From: Enterococcus phoeniculicola ATCC BAA-412
GTDB lineage: Bacteria > Bacillota > Bacilli > Lactobacillales > Enterococcaceae
Direction of reading: 5' to 3'
NCBI RefSeq assembly: GCF_000407505.1
Contig: NZ_ASWE01000001.1
Coordinates: forward strand, 1,299,324 to 1,363,323
Length of the DNA stretch: 64,000 nt
The position numbers and the translations under genes are program-made. Positions 52,284 through 61,519 of the stretch are shown here, one piece after another (positions within the stretch are counted from its first letter, which is position 1; the number at the start of each line of letters is the position of its first letter). Under the pieces are notes generated by a model, which saw only the letters and a list, made by a program, of their open reading frames with translations, did not search any database and had not been told where the DNA came from.

Positions 52284-53807
52284 TTGGAGAGTAATACACT
52301 GCTAGAAATTAAAGGACTCACAAAAGAATTTCCAGGTGTAAAAGCATTGGACAACATCCATTTAAAAATAGGTAGGGGAGAAATCCATTGTTTACTGGGA
52401 GAAAATGGCGCGGGAAAATCAACGCTAATGAAATGTATTATCGGAATGTATACACCTACAAGTGGAGAAATCTGGTTTGATCACCAGCTGTTAAAGAATA
52501 ATTCCGTTACAAAGGCACTAGAAGCTGGCATTTCAATGATTCATCAGGAATTAAGTCCTGTTAGAGAAAAATCTGTTATGGAAAATATTTGGCTTGGCAG
52601 AGAGCCTAAGAATAAATTTGGGATTATTGACCATAAAAAAATGTATCAAATGACACAAAAAGTATTAAAACAAATTAATACGGATGTAAACCCTAAAATA
52701 TTAATTAAACATTTAACTGTAGCAAAGATGCAAATGATTGAAATTGCTAAGGCGATTTCTTATAATGCCAAGCTAATTATCATGGATGAACCCACTTCTT
52801 CGTTAACTGATAAAGAAGTAGAACAGCTCTATTCCATTGTTCGCCAACTAAAACAAGAGGGGGTAAGTGTTATTTTCATTTCCCACAAGCTTGATGAAAT
52901 CAAACAGATTTGCGACCGAATTACCATTTTTAGAGATGGGCAGTACGTAACTGACCGAGAAGTCGCTACAACCACGACACAACAAATGATTAATTTAATG
53001 GTGGGGCGGGATATTAAACAATTATTCCCTAAAAAAGAAGTCGAAATTGGCGACGTTCGTTTGAAAGTAGAGAACTTATCTGATGGAAAAACATTTCAGA
53101 ATATCTCCTTTGACGTACGAGAAGGGGAAATACTGGGCTTTGCCGGATTAGTAGGAGCAGGACGGTCAGAAGTGATGGAGACGCTCTTTGGTTATCGCCA
53201 TAAATCAGCTGGACATATCTCTATCGATGGACGAGAAGTTTCTATTTCTAAGCCTACAGATGCTATAAAAAATAAACTGGCATTCTTAACAGAGGACCGA
53301 CGAAAAACAGGAATTTTTCCAATGCTATCGGTTAACTACAATATTCTTTCATCCAGTATGAAGCAATATGAGAATAAGTTTAAATTACTCAATCCAAAAA
53401 AAATGCGTGAAGATGCAGAAGCATTTGTCGATACGTTAAAAATAAAAACTGCTTCAGGTGAAACAGCCATTATGAATCTGAGCGGAGGGAATCAGCAAAA
53501 GGTGTTGATTGCAAAATGGTTGTCTACCAAGCCTGAGATTCTTATTTTAGATGAACCCACTCGTGGAATTGACGTGGGGGCAAAAGCTGAAATTCATCGA
53601 AACATTTCCACGATGGCCTATACGGGAAAAAGTATCATTATGGTTTCTTCAGAACTGCCAGAAGTTCTAGGAATGAGTGATCGAATTGTCGTGATGCATG
53701 AAGGAAAAATCACTGGAATATTAGAAAATAATGGGCTCACTCAAGAAGAGATTTTAACCTATGCATCTGGAGAAAAAGACGATTTCCCAATTAGGAATAT
53801 AAATTAG
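52284..53807 (+). CDS. Sugar ABC transporter ATPase (RbsA-like, two domains)
   Basis: 507 residues from TTG 52284; AAGGAG (52271-52276) is eight bases upstream and covers the in-frame GTG 52275. Two ABC domains as in RbsA/MglA. Domain 1 has Walker A GENGAGKSTL (about 37-46) and Walker B IIMDEPTSSL. Domain 2 has the usual degenerate Walker A (LVGAGRSEVMETLFG) and the signature LSGGNQQKVLIAKWL with ILDEPTRGIDVGAK. It drives uptake with the RbsC-like permease. Confidence 0.93.
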   Translation: MESNTLLEIKGLTKEFPGVKALDNIHLKIGRGEIHCLLGENGAGKSTLMKCIIGMYTPTSGEIWFDHQLLKNNSVTKALEAGISMIHQELSPVREKSVMENIWLGREPKNKFGIIDHKKMYQMTQKVLKQINTDVNPKILIKHLTVAKMQMIEIAKAISYNAKLIIMDEPTSSLTDKEVEQLYSIVRQLKQEGVSVIFISHKLDEIKQICDRITIFRDGQYVTDREVATTTTQQMINLMVGRDIKQLFPKKEVEIGDVRLKVENLSDGKTFQNISFDVREGEILGFAGLVGAGRSEVMETLFGYRHKSAGHISIDGREVSISKPTDAIKNKLAFLTEDRRKTGIFPMLSVNYNILSSSMKQYENKFKLLNPKKMREDAEAFVDTLKIKTASGETAIMNLSGGNQQKVLIAKWLSTKPEILILDEPTRGIDVGAKAEIHRNISTMAYTGKSIIMVSSELPEVLGMSDRIVVMHEGKITGILENNGLTQEEILTYASGEKDDFPIRNIN

Positions 53808-53819
53808 GAGGACGAAGTA

Positions 53820-54833
53820 ATGGAGGCTTCACAAACAAAAGAACCAACCGATAATAAAGTGAAAAAACTAAAGCAATTTCTATCAGAGTATCTAATTGTA
53901 CTGGTTTTAGCACTTATGATTGCTGTCTTAACTGGACTAAACCCCAATTTTCTATCTATGAACAACATTTTAAATTTACTAACACAGACAGCTATTTACG
54001 GGATTTTAGCTCTAGGAATTTTTATCGTTTTAATTTCTCGCGGAATTGACCTGTCTGTTGGCTCTACACTTGCATTTGCAGGGATTGTCGCAGGAACAAT
54101 CAGCCAGACACAAAATGCCATCGATAAAATTTTCCCTGGACTTGGGATGGCGCCTTTATATGTAACTATTCTTGTTACACTTTTAATCGGTGCAGGAATT
54201 GGTGCTGTGAATGGGGGATTAATTGCTTATACGAACATTCCGCCATTTATTGCTACATTAGGAACTCAAATTTCAGTACGCGGAGCTGCTTTAATGGTTT
54301 CTAGAGGGAAGCCTGTCAGCAATATAAATCCGGAAATCAACTGGTTTGGTTCACGAATATTTGGCGTAATTCCTGTCCCGGTACTCATCTATATTGTTCT
54401 GATATTTATTATATGGGGAATCATGAACTATACGAGTTTTGGCAAAAGTATCTATGCCATTGGAGGAAATACAGAAGCTGCAGAAATTTCTGGAATCAAC
54501 GTCCGAAAAAATCTGGTTTGGGTATACGCAATTTCTGGTATCCTTGCTTCTATTGCAGCTTTAATCTATATCGGACGAACAGGAGGCTCTATTCAGCCTG
54601 CAGCCGGAACAATGTTTGAAACAACGGCTATCGCTGCTGCAACCATTGGTGGAACAAGTCATGGCGGAGGTGTCGGGAAAGTTTGGGGCGCGGTGGTTGG
54701 AGCTCTAATTTTAGGAACGCTTACGAATGGATTTACATTACTAGGTGTAGACGCCTATATTCAACAAATTATTCAGGGAGCTATTATAGTCGGGGCTGTA
54801 GTGATTGATATGCGGAAAAATAAAAAAGGCTGA
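53820..54833 (+). CDS. Sugar ABC transporter permease (RbsC-like)
   Basis: 337 residues, eight to ten membrane segments. RbsC-family motifs: GIFIVLISRGIDLSVGSTLAFAG (about 65-85), IPPFIATLGTQISVRGAALM (about 139-158) and TTAIAAATIGGTSHGGGVGKV near 280. GGAGGACG precedes ATG 53820. It forms the channel for the importer. Confidence 0.93.
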   Translation: MEASQTKEPTDNKVKKLKQFLSEYLIVLVLALMIAVLTGLNPNFLSMNNILNLLTQTAIYGILALGIFIVLISRGIDLSVGSTLAFAGIVAGTISQTQNAIDKIFPGLGMAPLYVTILVTLLIGAGIGAVNGGLIAYTNIPPFIATLGTQISVRGAALMVSRGKPVSNINPEINWFGSRIFGVIPVPVLIYIVLIFIIWGIMNYTSFGKSIYAIGGNTEAAEISGINVRKNLVWVYAISGILASIAALIYIGRTGGSIQPAAGTMFETTAIAAATIGGTSHGGGVGKVWGAVVGALILGTLTNGFTLLGVDAYIQQIIQGAIIVGAVVIDMRKNKKG

Positions 54834-54886
54834 TGTATGTACTCTTGGTTACACCACAAAAAAATTGATAAGAATAGGGTGAAAAA

Positions 54887-55906
54887 ATGACGGTGATAAA
54901 CTTTGGAATTGTAGGGCTTGGACGTCTGGGAAAAATTCATGCGGAAAACTTAGCGAAAAATGTTCCCGGCAGCTGTCTGATTGCTGCATGTAGTTTAGTA
55001 GAAGAGGAACTAGCCTTTGCTAGAAATCAACTTGGTGTAGCAAAAACCTATACAACCTATGAAGAGATGCTTGACAATCCTTCTCTTGATGCAGTAGTAA
55101 TTGCCTCGCCCTCGAGTTTTCATGTAACCCAAATTAGACAAGGGCTTGAAAAAGGACTCCACGTATTTTGTGAGAAACCTATTGGCCTAACTGTTAATGA
55201 AATTGAACAAATCATCCCCATAATTAATCTACATTCTAATCAGAAATTCATGCTTGGCTTTATGCGTCGCTATGATACTTCTTATCGCTATGCTAAAAAG
55301 ATGGTTGAAGATGGAGAGATTGGTGAAATTACGCTTATTCGATGTTATGGAATTGATCCTAGCAGTGGAATGGACAGCTTCTTAAAGTTTGCAAAAAATG
55401 GGACAAGCGGAGGACTGTTTTCAGATATGTCAATTCACGATATTGACTTGGTACGCTGGTTCACAAATTCAGAAATAAAAAAAGTCTGGGCGTTGGGGAA
55501 TAACAAGGCCTATCCGCAGCTAGATGCACTAGGCGAGTTAGAAACAGGTGCCGCCATGATGGCGCTTGACAATCAGGCTATTGCCTTTTTAGTGGCTGGT
55601 CGAAATGCAGTTCATGGTTATCATGTTGAAACTGAATTAATTGGAACTAAAGGAATGATTCGGGTTGCGACAATCCCGGAAAAAAATCTGGTGACTGTTT
55701 ACAATGAACATGGAGCAAACCGCCCTGTCTCCAAAGATTTTCCCGAACGATTTAAAGAAGCATTTATAGATGAACTGACCGAATTCGTCTCTTGTATTTC
55801 TTCAAACCGTCAGCCCGAGATTACTGCCTTAGATGGACTTTATGCAACAGAGGTCGCAATCGCTTGTAAAAACTCTTGGCTGCAAAATGAATGTATAGAT
55901 GTGTAA
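54887..55906 (+). CDS. Gfo/Idh/MocA oxidoreductase, inositol dehydrogenase-like (1)
   Basis: 339 residues. NAD(P)-binding start FGIVGLGRLGKIHAENLAKN, then CEKPIGL (about 97-103, catalytic Lys in EKP) and the substrate-side motif FSDMSIHDIDLVRWF (about 180-194; Asp and His). The family oxidises inositols and sugars. It shares its plan with the third enzyme of the operon (56837-57847), but the two are distinct paralogues, possibly acting on myo- and scyllo- (or chiro-) forms. Confidence 0.88.
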   Translation: MTVINFGIVGLGRLGKIHAENLAKNVPGSCLIAACSLVEEELAFARNQLGVAKTYTTYEEMLDNPSLDAVVIASPSSFHVTQIRQGLEKGLHVFCEKPIGLTVNEIEQIIPIINLHSNQKFMLGFMRRYDTSYRYAKKMVEDGEIGEITLIRCYGIDPSSGMDSFLKFAKNGTSGGLFSDMSIHDIDLVRWFTNSEIKKVWALGNNKAYPQLDALGELETGAAMMALDNQAIAFLVAGRNAVHGYHVETELIGTKGMIRVATIPEKNLVTVYNEHGANRPVSKDFPERFKEAFIDELTEFVSCISSNRQPEITALDGLYATEVAIACKNSWLQNECIDV

Positions 55907-55925
55907 ATAGAAAGGAATGAATGCA

Positions 55926-56813
55926 ATGGGAACTATCCGTTTAGCAATGGCACCTATCGCTTGGACAAATGATGATTTGCCTGAACTAGGTGCAGAAAAT
56001 ACATTTGAGCAAACAATCAGTGAAATGGCACTTGCGGGATTTGTCGGAACAGAAATTGGAAATAAATATCCGAAAAATCCCTCAATTCTTGAAAATTATT
56101 TGTCTATTCGAGGTCTATCTGTTGCCAGTGCTTGGTTTAGCACTTTTTTGACAACAAAACCTTATGAGGTAACTGCCAAAGCGTTTATTCAACACCGAGA
56201 CTTTTTACATGCCATGGGGGCAAAAGTAATTGTGGTCTCTGAACAAGGTCAGAGTATTCAGGGACAGATAGCTACTTCTGTCTTTGATAAAAAACCGAAA
56301 TTCACAGTTGCTGACTGGGAAAAATTAACTACAGGTTTAGAAAAATTGGGAACATTAGCTGCAGAAAAAGAAATGGCTATCGTCTATCATCACCATATGG
56401 GTACCGGTGTACAAACCACAGAAGAAATTACTTATCTGATGGAGCACACGAATCCTGAAATGGTTTCTCTTTTATTTGACACCGGTCATCTTGTCTTTTC
56501 AGGTGAAGACCCTCTCGAAATTTTTCACTTATATAAAGAACGGATTAAACATATTCATTTTAAAGATGTTCGTAAAGAAGTGGCACAAAACGTAAAACAA
56601 CAAAAAGAAAGCTTCTTAACAGGGGTTAAAAAGGGCGTATTTACGGTTCCCGGTGATGGAATGATTGATTTTGTTCCAATTATGAATAAAATTATCGAAT
56701 CAAACTACAGCGGTTGGATTGTGGTTGAAGCGGAACAAGATCCGTCTCAGGCGAACCCTTTTGAATATGCTGTGAAAGCTAGAAAATATATTAAAGAAAT
56801 TAGCGGACTATGA
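55926..56813 (+). CDS. IolE-like inosose dehydratase / TIM-barrel isomerase
   Basis: 295 residues from ATG 55926 (ATG 55917 is too close to GAAAGG). Xylose-isomerase-like TIM barrel. Key regions: LAMAPIAWTNDDLPELG at the start, GFVGTEIGNKYPKN (about 40-53), YHHHMGTGVQTTEEI (about 155-169) and FDTGHLVFSGEDP, HIHFKDVR (metal ligands). These match the myo-inosose-2 dehydratase style. IolB, IolC, IolD and IolJ are absent nearby, so the downstream fate of the product is not visible. Confidence 0.88.
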   Translation: MGTIRLAMAPIAWTNDDLPELGAENTFEQTISEMALAGFVGTEIGNKYPKNPSILENYLSIRGLSVASAWFSTFLTTKPYEVTAKAFIQHRDFLHAMGAKVIVVSEQGQSIQGQIATSVFDKKPKFTVADWEKLTTGLEKLGTLAAEKEMAIVYHHHMGTGVQTTEEITYLMEHTNPEMVSLLFDTGHLVFSGEDPLEIFHLYKERIKHIHFKDVRKEVAQNVKQQKESFLTGVKKGVFTVPGDGMIDFVPIMNKIIESNYSGWIVVEAEQDPSQANPFEYAVKARKYIKEISGL

Positions 56814-56836
56814 CTATGATAAGAGGAGAAGGAAAA

Positions 56837-57847
56837 ATGAAAAAAATAACTGTAGGTGTGATTGGCGCCGGTCGTATAGGAAAGCTTCATGTAGAAAACA
56901 TGCTTCAGCTCCCAAATATTCTAGTAAAAACCATCTCTGATCCAATGCTGGAAAGTGCACAGGCGTGGGGACATGAGCGGGGAATTCAGCAAATTGTTCC
57001 AGATCCACAACTACTACTAGATGACCCGGAGATTGACGCTATTTTTATTTGTTCACCAACCGATACCCATGTAGATTTAATTAAGGCAGCTGCTAAACAA
57101 GGGAAACACATTTTCTGCGAAAAACCCATTAGTTTCTCCGACACAGAAACACTTGAAGCCTACGAAGCGATAAAAGAAGCCAACGTAAAAGTACAAATTG
57201 GGTTTAATCGTCGGTTTGATAAAAATTATGCACGCGTACAGCAATGTGTGACGAATCACTCGATTGGTCAGTTGCATATTTTAAAAATTACTTCTCGAGA
57301 TCCAGAGCCGCCTTCATTAGATTACGTAAAACGCTCAGGTGGACTCTTTATGGATATGACTATCCACGATTTTGATATGGCTCGATTTGCTTCTGGCTCA
57401 GAAGTAACAGAGGTGTTCGTAACAGGGGGAGCTTTGGTAAATCCGAAAATCGCAGAGGTAAACGACATTGATACAGCTGTCATCTCATTAAAATTTGCAA
57501 ATGGTGCGGTGGGCGTTATTGATAATTCACGAGAAGCTGTGTATGGATACGATCAGCGAATTGAAGCATTTGGCTCAAAAGGAGCTGCAGAAAGTAGAAA
57601 TGAACAAGAGACAACCGTGAAATTATCAACCGCTGAATCAGTTAGTGAAGATCAACCCTTACATTTCTTTTTAGAACGTTACAACGACGCATATATCTGT
57701 GAAATTCGCGCATTTTTTGAAGCCATTCTTACTGATACAAAACCCCCTTGTACCTTTGAAGATGGAATTATGGCACAACGAATTGCTCAAGCTACAAAAG
57801 AGTCCTACGAAACAAAGAAACCTGTCTCAGTAAAATTCCTCTCTTAA
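56837..57847 (+). CDS. iolG: Inositol 2-dehydrogenase-like oxidoreductase (2)
   Basis: 336 residues, start ATG 56837 after GAGGAGAAGG; the in-frame start at 56810 is within the previous gene. Rossmann motif GVIGAGRIGKLHVENM, EKP motif in FCEKPISFSD (about 94-103), and FMDMTIHDFDMARF (about 170-183) with the catalytic Asp/His. These fit IolG closely, more so than the first oxidoreductase of the operon. It would make 2-keto-inositol (inosose) for the IolE-like dehydratase next to it. Confidence 0.85.
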   Translation: MKKITVGVIGAGRIGKLHVENMLQLPNILVKTISDPMLESAQAWGHERGIQQIVPDPQLLLDDPEIDAIFICSPTDTHVDLIKAAAKQGKHIFCEKPISFSDTETLEAYEAIKEANVKVQIGFNRRFDKNYARVQQCVTNHSIGQLHILKITSRDPEPPSLDYVKRSGGLFMDMTIHDFDMARFASGSEVTEVFVTGGALVNPKIAEVNDIDTAVISLKFANGAVGVIDNSREAVYGYDQRIEAFGSKGAAESRNEQETTVKLSTAESVSEDQPLHFFLERYNDAYICEIRAFFEAILTDTKPPCTFEDGIMAQRIAQATKESYETKKPVSVKFLS

Positions 57848-57992
57848 AAAGCTACTTAGTGATTATTAGAAAGAGAGAGGATTGAGTTGATTCACTATTT
57901 ATCCAAATTTCAGCAAAATAAGTAACAGTGAATGTCCGTCTATTTTTATCTACTCTTATGAATTAGCAGTAAAACCCTAGGATTATCTATAT

Positions 57993-58032
57993 AGACCTTC
58001 AAAAGTAAAAACAAATAAACTTTTGAAGGTCT
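57993..58032. terminator. Inverted repeat between the inositol-type operon and cstR
   Basis: Perfect 14-bp stem AGACCTTCAAAAGT (57993-58006) with ACTTTTGAAGGTCT (58019-58032), extended outward by CCTAGGATT/AATCCCAAGG. It serves convergent genes; no strong T-run on either side. Bases 57848-57992 carry no gene. Confidence 0.6.
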
Positions 58033-58051
58033 GCATACTAGAATCCCAAGG

Positions 58052-58318
58052 TTATTTTTTTATAATCATTTGAATAGCTTGTTCTAATTTTTTTGATTGT
58101 TCTTGAGGATCTTTTTCAGGAGATTCAAAACAATCTTTTAAATTTTCTGCCACAATCATTCCCATTACACGGTCAATACTTGAGCGAATAGCACTTAGCT
58201 GAGTAATGACATCCATACATTCTTTTTCTTCCTCAATCATCTTTTGTACTCCACGAATTTGACCTTCAGTTCGCTTTAGACGATTAATTACTTGTTTCTT
58301 TTGAGATGTTTTCTCCAT
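58052..58318 (-). CDS. cstR: CsoR-family persulfide sensor (CstR)
   Basis: 88 residues from ATG 58318; the in-frame GTG further upstream lacks spacing to the ribosome-binding site AAGTGGG. All-helical CsoR fold with RLKRTEGQIRGVQKMIEEEK (about 13-32). The two reactive cysteines are C34 (EKECMD) and C63 (LKDCFE). The position of the copper-ligand His of CsoR is Asn59, which marks the persulfide-sensing CstR subgroup. It is divergent from a rhodanese/CoA-disulfide reductase operon with two matching operators, so it likely represses that operon until reactive sulfur appears. Confidence 0.92.
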   Translation of the reverse strand: MEKTSQKKQVINRLKRTEGQIRGVQKMIEEEKECMDVITQLSAIRSSIDRVMGMIVAENLKDCFESPEKDPQEQSKKLEQAIQMIIKK

Positions 58319-58463
58319 GAGAATACCCACTTTCTATAAAAAATTGACTAGTTTGTACTAATAAATGATTATTAATTCATCTGAGTTACAGAAATTTTAG
58401 CAATAGAAATACTTTTCAGACTGCTCTGTTAAATAACTAGCTACTCATACTTACAAACACATA

Positions 58464-58480
58464 ATACCTATACAGGGTAT
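58464..58480. promoter_or_regulatory. CstR operator 1
   Basis: ATACCTATACAGGGTAT, an ATACC/GGTAT inverted repeat in the space between cstR and the rhodanese operon. A TATAAT (58478-58483) overlaps its right arm on the plus strand. It has the form of CstR operators. Confidence 0.7.
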
Positions 58481-58528
58481 AATTGTCAAATATTTCCATC
58501 ACAAGTCAAAAATCGAAAAACAAAGTGA

Positions 58529-58575
58529 TTGACAAAGTTAGAAAGGAAGGGTTTAATATACCGTGTAGGGTATAT
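58529..58575 (+). promoter_or_regulatory. Rhodanese operon promoter with CstR operator 2
   Basis: TTGACA (58529-58534), 17-base spacer, TTTAAT (58552-58557). ATATACCGTGTAGGGTATAT (58556-58575) is a perfect 7+7 inverted repeat overlapping the -10 and start site. CstR binding here would block polymerase directly. The site lies inside a longer open frame, which shows that the frame's upstream part is not coding. Confidence 0.75.
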
Positions 58576-58599
58576 CGAGAAACAGAAAGGAATGATTAT

Positions 58600-58914
58600 T
58601 TGTTTTCATTTTTACAACCGGTTAAATCAATCTCAACAAAAGAATTAGCTGACTTATCCGAAAAAAACAGCCGCATCATAGATGTTCGTACACCACAGGA
58701 ATACCGTGCTGGTCATATCAAGCAAGCACTAAATGTTCCCTTAGCAAAAATAGATACCTATAGGGGTAAAAAAGAAGAAGTAGTTTATGTTATTTGTCAA
58801 TCAGGGATGCGCAGCAAACAAGCTGCAAAACAATTAAAGAAGAATGGTTATGAAGTCATCAACGTTCGTGGTGGAATGAACCAGTGGTCTGGAAAAAAAG
58901 TAGGAGGAAGATAA
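58600..58914 (+). CDS. Rhodanese-domain protein
   Basis: 104 residues from TTG 58600, eight bases after AGAAAGGA. The longer open frame back to 58483 contains the promoter and both CstR operator arms and is not used. The start MFSFLQPVKSISTKELADL is typical. One rhodanese domain with active-site loop CQSGMRS (Cys66) and the ends GYEVINVRGGMNQW. It moves sulfane sulfur. It is followed immediately by CoA-disulfide reductase (2-base gap). Confidence 0.88.
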   Translation: MFSFLQPVKSISTKELADLSEKNSRIIDVRTPQEYRAGHIKQALNVPLAKIDTYRGKKEEVVYVICQSGMRSKQAAKQLKKNGYEVINVRGGMNQWSGKKVGGR

Positions 58915-58915
58915 C

Positions 58916-60565
58916 GTGAAAATAATAATTGTAGGAGGCGTTGCAGGTGGAATGTCTGCTGCCACACGCCTGCGTCGTTTAATGGAGGAAGCTGAAATCA
59001 CTGTCTTTGAAAAAGGCCCGTATGTTTCGTTTGCAAATTGTGGACTGCCTTATTTTGTCTCAGGAGAAATTGACTCGCGCGAAAAATTAGTTGTACAGAC
59101 CCCAGAAGACTTGGCAAATCGCTTTCGGTTAGATGTTCGTCCTCATCATGAAGTGCTTGACATTGACCCTGTACAACATCAAATCACTGTGCAATCAAAC
59201 GGTCAGTCGTTTACAGAAACCTACGACAAACTGATTCTCTCACCTGGTGCAAAACCCTTCACGCCACCCATTAAGGGAATTGAGGAGGCAAAAAATGCGT
59301 TCAGTTTGAGGAGTATTCCTGATTTAGACAATATTATGCACACGCTAAACGAGCAAGCCAATCATGCTGTTGTCATCGGAGCCGGATTCATTGGATTAGA
59401 AATGGCAGAGAACTTAAAGAAGAGGGGACTTACCGTCACTCTAGTTGAAAAAGCCCCCCACGTTTTGCCGCCTCTTGATGAAGAAATGGCAGCGTTCGTA
59501 AAAAATGAACTAATAAATAATGGGATAGATGTGATTACAGGTCAGTCTGCAACAGAATTTAGAAAAGAAGGAAGAGAACTGGTTCTCGAAGACGGAACGA
59601 TTCTTTCATCCGATGTAACGATTCTTTCTGTAGGGGTACAGCCTGAAAACAGTCTAGCGTTAAAAGCGGACATTAAAACAGGTCTTCGCGGAGGAATTTT
59701 AGTAGATGAACATTATCAAACCAGTCAACCAGATATCTATGCAGTAGGTGACGCTATCGTAGTAAGACAACAAATTACAGAAGAGGATGCGTTGATTTCT
59801 CTAGCCTCTCCTGCAAACCGTCAAGGAAGACAGGTAGCAGATGTAATCGCGGGGCTTCCCCGAAAAAATAAAGGAAGTATTGGTACTGCAATCGTCCGTA
59901 CATTCAATCTTTCAGCTGCCTCAACAGGGATAAGCGAACGCACAGCACGTCTTGCAGAGCTTCCAATAGAAGTCGTTCATGTAACTGGAAAAGACCATGC
60001 AGGGTATTACCCGCAGGCGACAGAGATTGTATTAAAGCTTATCTTTGACAAATATTCAGGAAAAATTTACGGTGCACAGGGCATTGGTGAAAAAGGCGTC
60101 GATAAACGAATCGATATTCTAGCGACCGCAATCAAAGGGGACTTAACAGTATTTGATTTACCTGAATTAGAATTTACCTATGCACCACCGTTTGGTTCAG
60201 CAAAAGACCCCGTAAATATGCTTGGCTATGCAGCTATTAATTTGCTGGAGGGGATTAGTCATCACATTCAATGGCATGAATTAAAAGAGGCATTGACGAA
60301 AGGAAAAATCCTTTTAGATGTCCGAACACCCGATGAGCTTAAACAAGGAACGTTCCCTAATGCAATAAATATTCCTGTAAACGAACTTCGACAACGTTTA
60401 AATGAACTGGATAGGAGTCAAGAATATATTGTCAGCTGTCACAGTGGCTTACGTAGCTATATTGCTGAACGAATCTTGAAACAGTCAGGATTTTCTGCAA
60501 CCAATTTAGATGGTGCCTTTATGCTTTATCATACAGTTAGACCGGAGGAGTTAAACTATGTATAG
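58916..60565 (+). CDS. cdr: CoA-disulfide reductase with C-terminal rhodanese domain
   Basis: 549 residues from GTG 58916 with GGAGGAAG upstream. FAD-binding start IIIVGGVAGGMSAATRLRR, redox-active Cys42 in FANCGLPYFVSG, NAD site VVIGAGFIGLEMAENLKK (about 150-167), FAD GDAI motif (DIYAVGDAI), dimer domain with VEFTYAPPFGSAKDPVNMLG. Then a rhodanese domain (about 465-545) with CHSGLRS. It reduces CoA disulfide or persulfide. Under CstR control it should remove reactive sulfur. It overlaps the next gene by 8 bases. Confidence 0.95.
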   Translation: MKIIIVGGVAGGMSAATRLRRLMEEAEITVFEKGPYVSFANCGLPYFVSGEIDSREKLVVQTPEDLANRFRLDVRPHHEVLDIDPVQHQITVQSNGQSFTETYDKLILSPGAKPFTPPIKGIEEAKNAFSLRSIPDLDNIMHTLNEQANHAVVIGAGFIGLEMAENLKKRGLTVTLVEKAPHVLPPLDEEMAAFVKNELINNGIDVITGQSATEFRKEGRELVLEDGTILSSDVTILSVGVQPENSLALKADIKTGLRGGILVDEHYQTSQPDIYAVGDAIVVRQQITEEDALISLASPANRQGRQVADVIAGLPRKNKGSIGTAIVRTFNLSAASTGISERTARLAELPIEVVHVTGKDHAGYYPQATEIVLKLIFDKYSGKIYGAQGIGEKGVDKRIDILATAIKGDLTVFDLPELEFTYAPPFGSAKDPVNMLGYAAINLLEGISHHIQWHELKEALTKGKILLDVRTPDELKQGTFPNAINIPVNELRQRLNELDRSQEYIVSCHSGLRSYIAERILKQSGFSATNLDGAFMLYHTVRPEELNYV

Positions 60566-60854
60566 TTCAATTTTAATGCCTGAGTTTTATCAATTAACCA
60601 AACAAACTGAGTTGAATATTCTTGACGTTCGTGAAGTGGATGAATATGAAAATGGCCATGTTCCAGACTCAAAAAATTATCCGTTAAGCCAATTAAATCA
60701 ACAGTTTATAGAGTTGGATTCTTCTCAATCCTATCACGTAATCTGTCAATCAGGAGGACGTTCAGCGATGGCTTGCGAATTTTTAGCAGAGCAGGGGTTT
60801 AACGTAACCAACGTAATGGGCGGTACTGCTGCTTGGATGGGCGAATTGGTATAA
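60558..60854 (+). CDS. Second single-domain rhodanese protein
   Basis: 98 residues; the start ATG 60558 overlaps the end of the reductase gene, with GGAGGAG upstream. A compact rhodanese fold with LDVREVDEYENGHVPDSKNY and active loop CQSGGRSAMA. It is the third rhodanese unit in one operon. Its exact partner in sulfur transfer is not evident. Confidence 0.92.
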   Translation: MYSSILMPEFYQLTKQTELNILDVREVDEYENGHVPDSKNYPLSQLNQQFIELDSSQSYHVICQSGGRSAMACEFLAEQGFNVTNVMGGTAAWMGELV

Positions 60855-60942
60855 ATAAATGTATCTGAACCCGTCTCACAACCTTTTCTAAATGAACCCC
60901 TTTAATTTGTCTTTTTGGTTGAGCAACTAATTATTGGGGGAG

Positions 60943-60986
60943 AACTGAGATCAGTAGTTTTATAACTACGTCTCAGTTTTTTTATC
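60943..60986 (+). terminator. Terminator after the rhodanese operon
   Basis: AACTGAGA (60943-60950) pairs with TCTCAGT (60971-60977), with GTAGTT (60954-60959) and AACTAC (60964-60969) inside, followed by a T-run. Strong. Confidence 0.8.
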
Positions 60987-61376
60987 TAACAAGAGTAATC
61001 AGAAAATCTTTTTGCTGATAAATAGTGCTCATCATCGCTAGTAAACCTGATGAAAGTGGACTCCATCATCCTTTCCGTATTAGTCTGACTCTAGTCCGTC
61101 TTCTAATCGCCTACTTTTTGTGGTTCAATTACTTAAAGAAACAAAGCATGATTCAAGATTCCCTCTTTTTTTCTTCGTGTAATTTCACACAATTCATACC
61201 TATACAACTTTTTAAAATTATCGGAAAGAGTCACTGCTTATTTTTAAAAACTAACCCTCTATTTTAAAAGCTGATTTTTCACCGATTACCAATAAAAATG
61301 TTGGATATTTTAAACTAAAAACAATCCACTAAAAAAGAAAATCCTTTAATGCGTGTATAAAATAGGGGCGTCCGAT
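60987..61376. other. Intergenic spacer without supported gene
   Basis: About 390 bases. An 80-codon open frame at 61025-61267 has no ribosome-binding site and lacks coding character. AT-rich tracts rise toward the next promoter. Confidence 0.5.
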
Positions 61377-61392
61377 AGTGAAACGTTTCACT
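61377..61392. promoter_or_regulatory. Distal operator of the LplABC-type operon
   Basis: AGTGAAACGTTTCACT is a perfect 16-base palindrome with the LacI/CcpA-like AACGTT centre. It is 180 bases upstream of a second, partial copy near the promoter (61557-61570), so regulation by looping is possible. Confidence 0.65.
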
Positions 61393-61519
61393 CTTTTCTG
61401 GTATTTTATACAAAAAAAAGGAAAAATAGTGGGTGTTTTTATAACAAATCAATAATAAAAATATAAAACCCAATAAAACAGGCGTTTTTAGCATTCTTTC
61501 TTTTTTTAATTGAAAGGGC

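Noticed and set aside
58483-58599. N-terminal 39 codons of the longest rhodanese frame
   Set aside because: This stretch holds the promoter and CstR operator 2; the protein start is better placed at TTG 58600.
61025-61267. 80-codon open frame after the rhodanese operon
   Set aside because: No ribosome-binding site, odd composition and no recognisable domain; likely chance.
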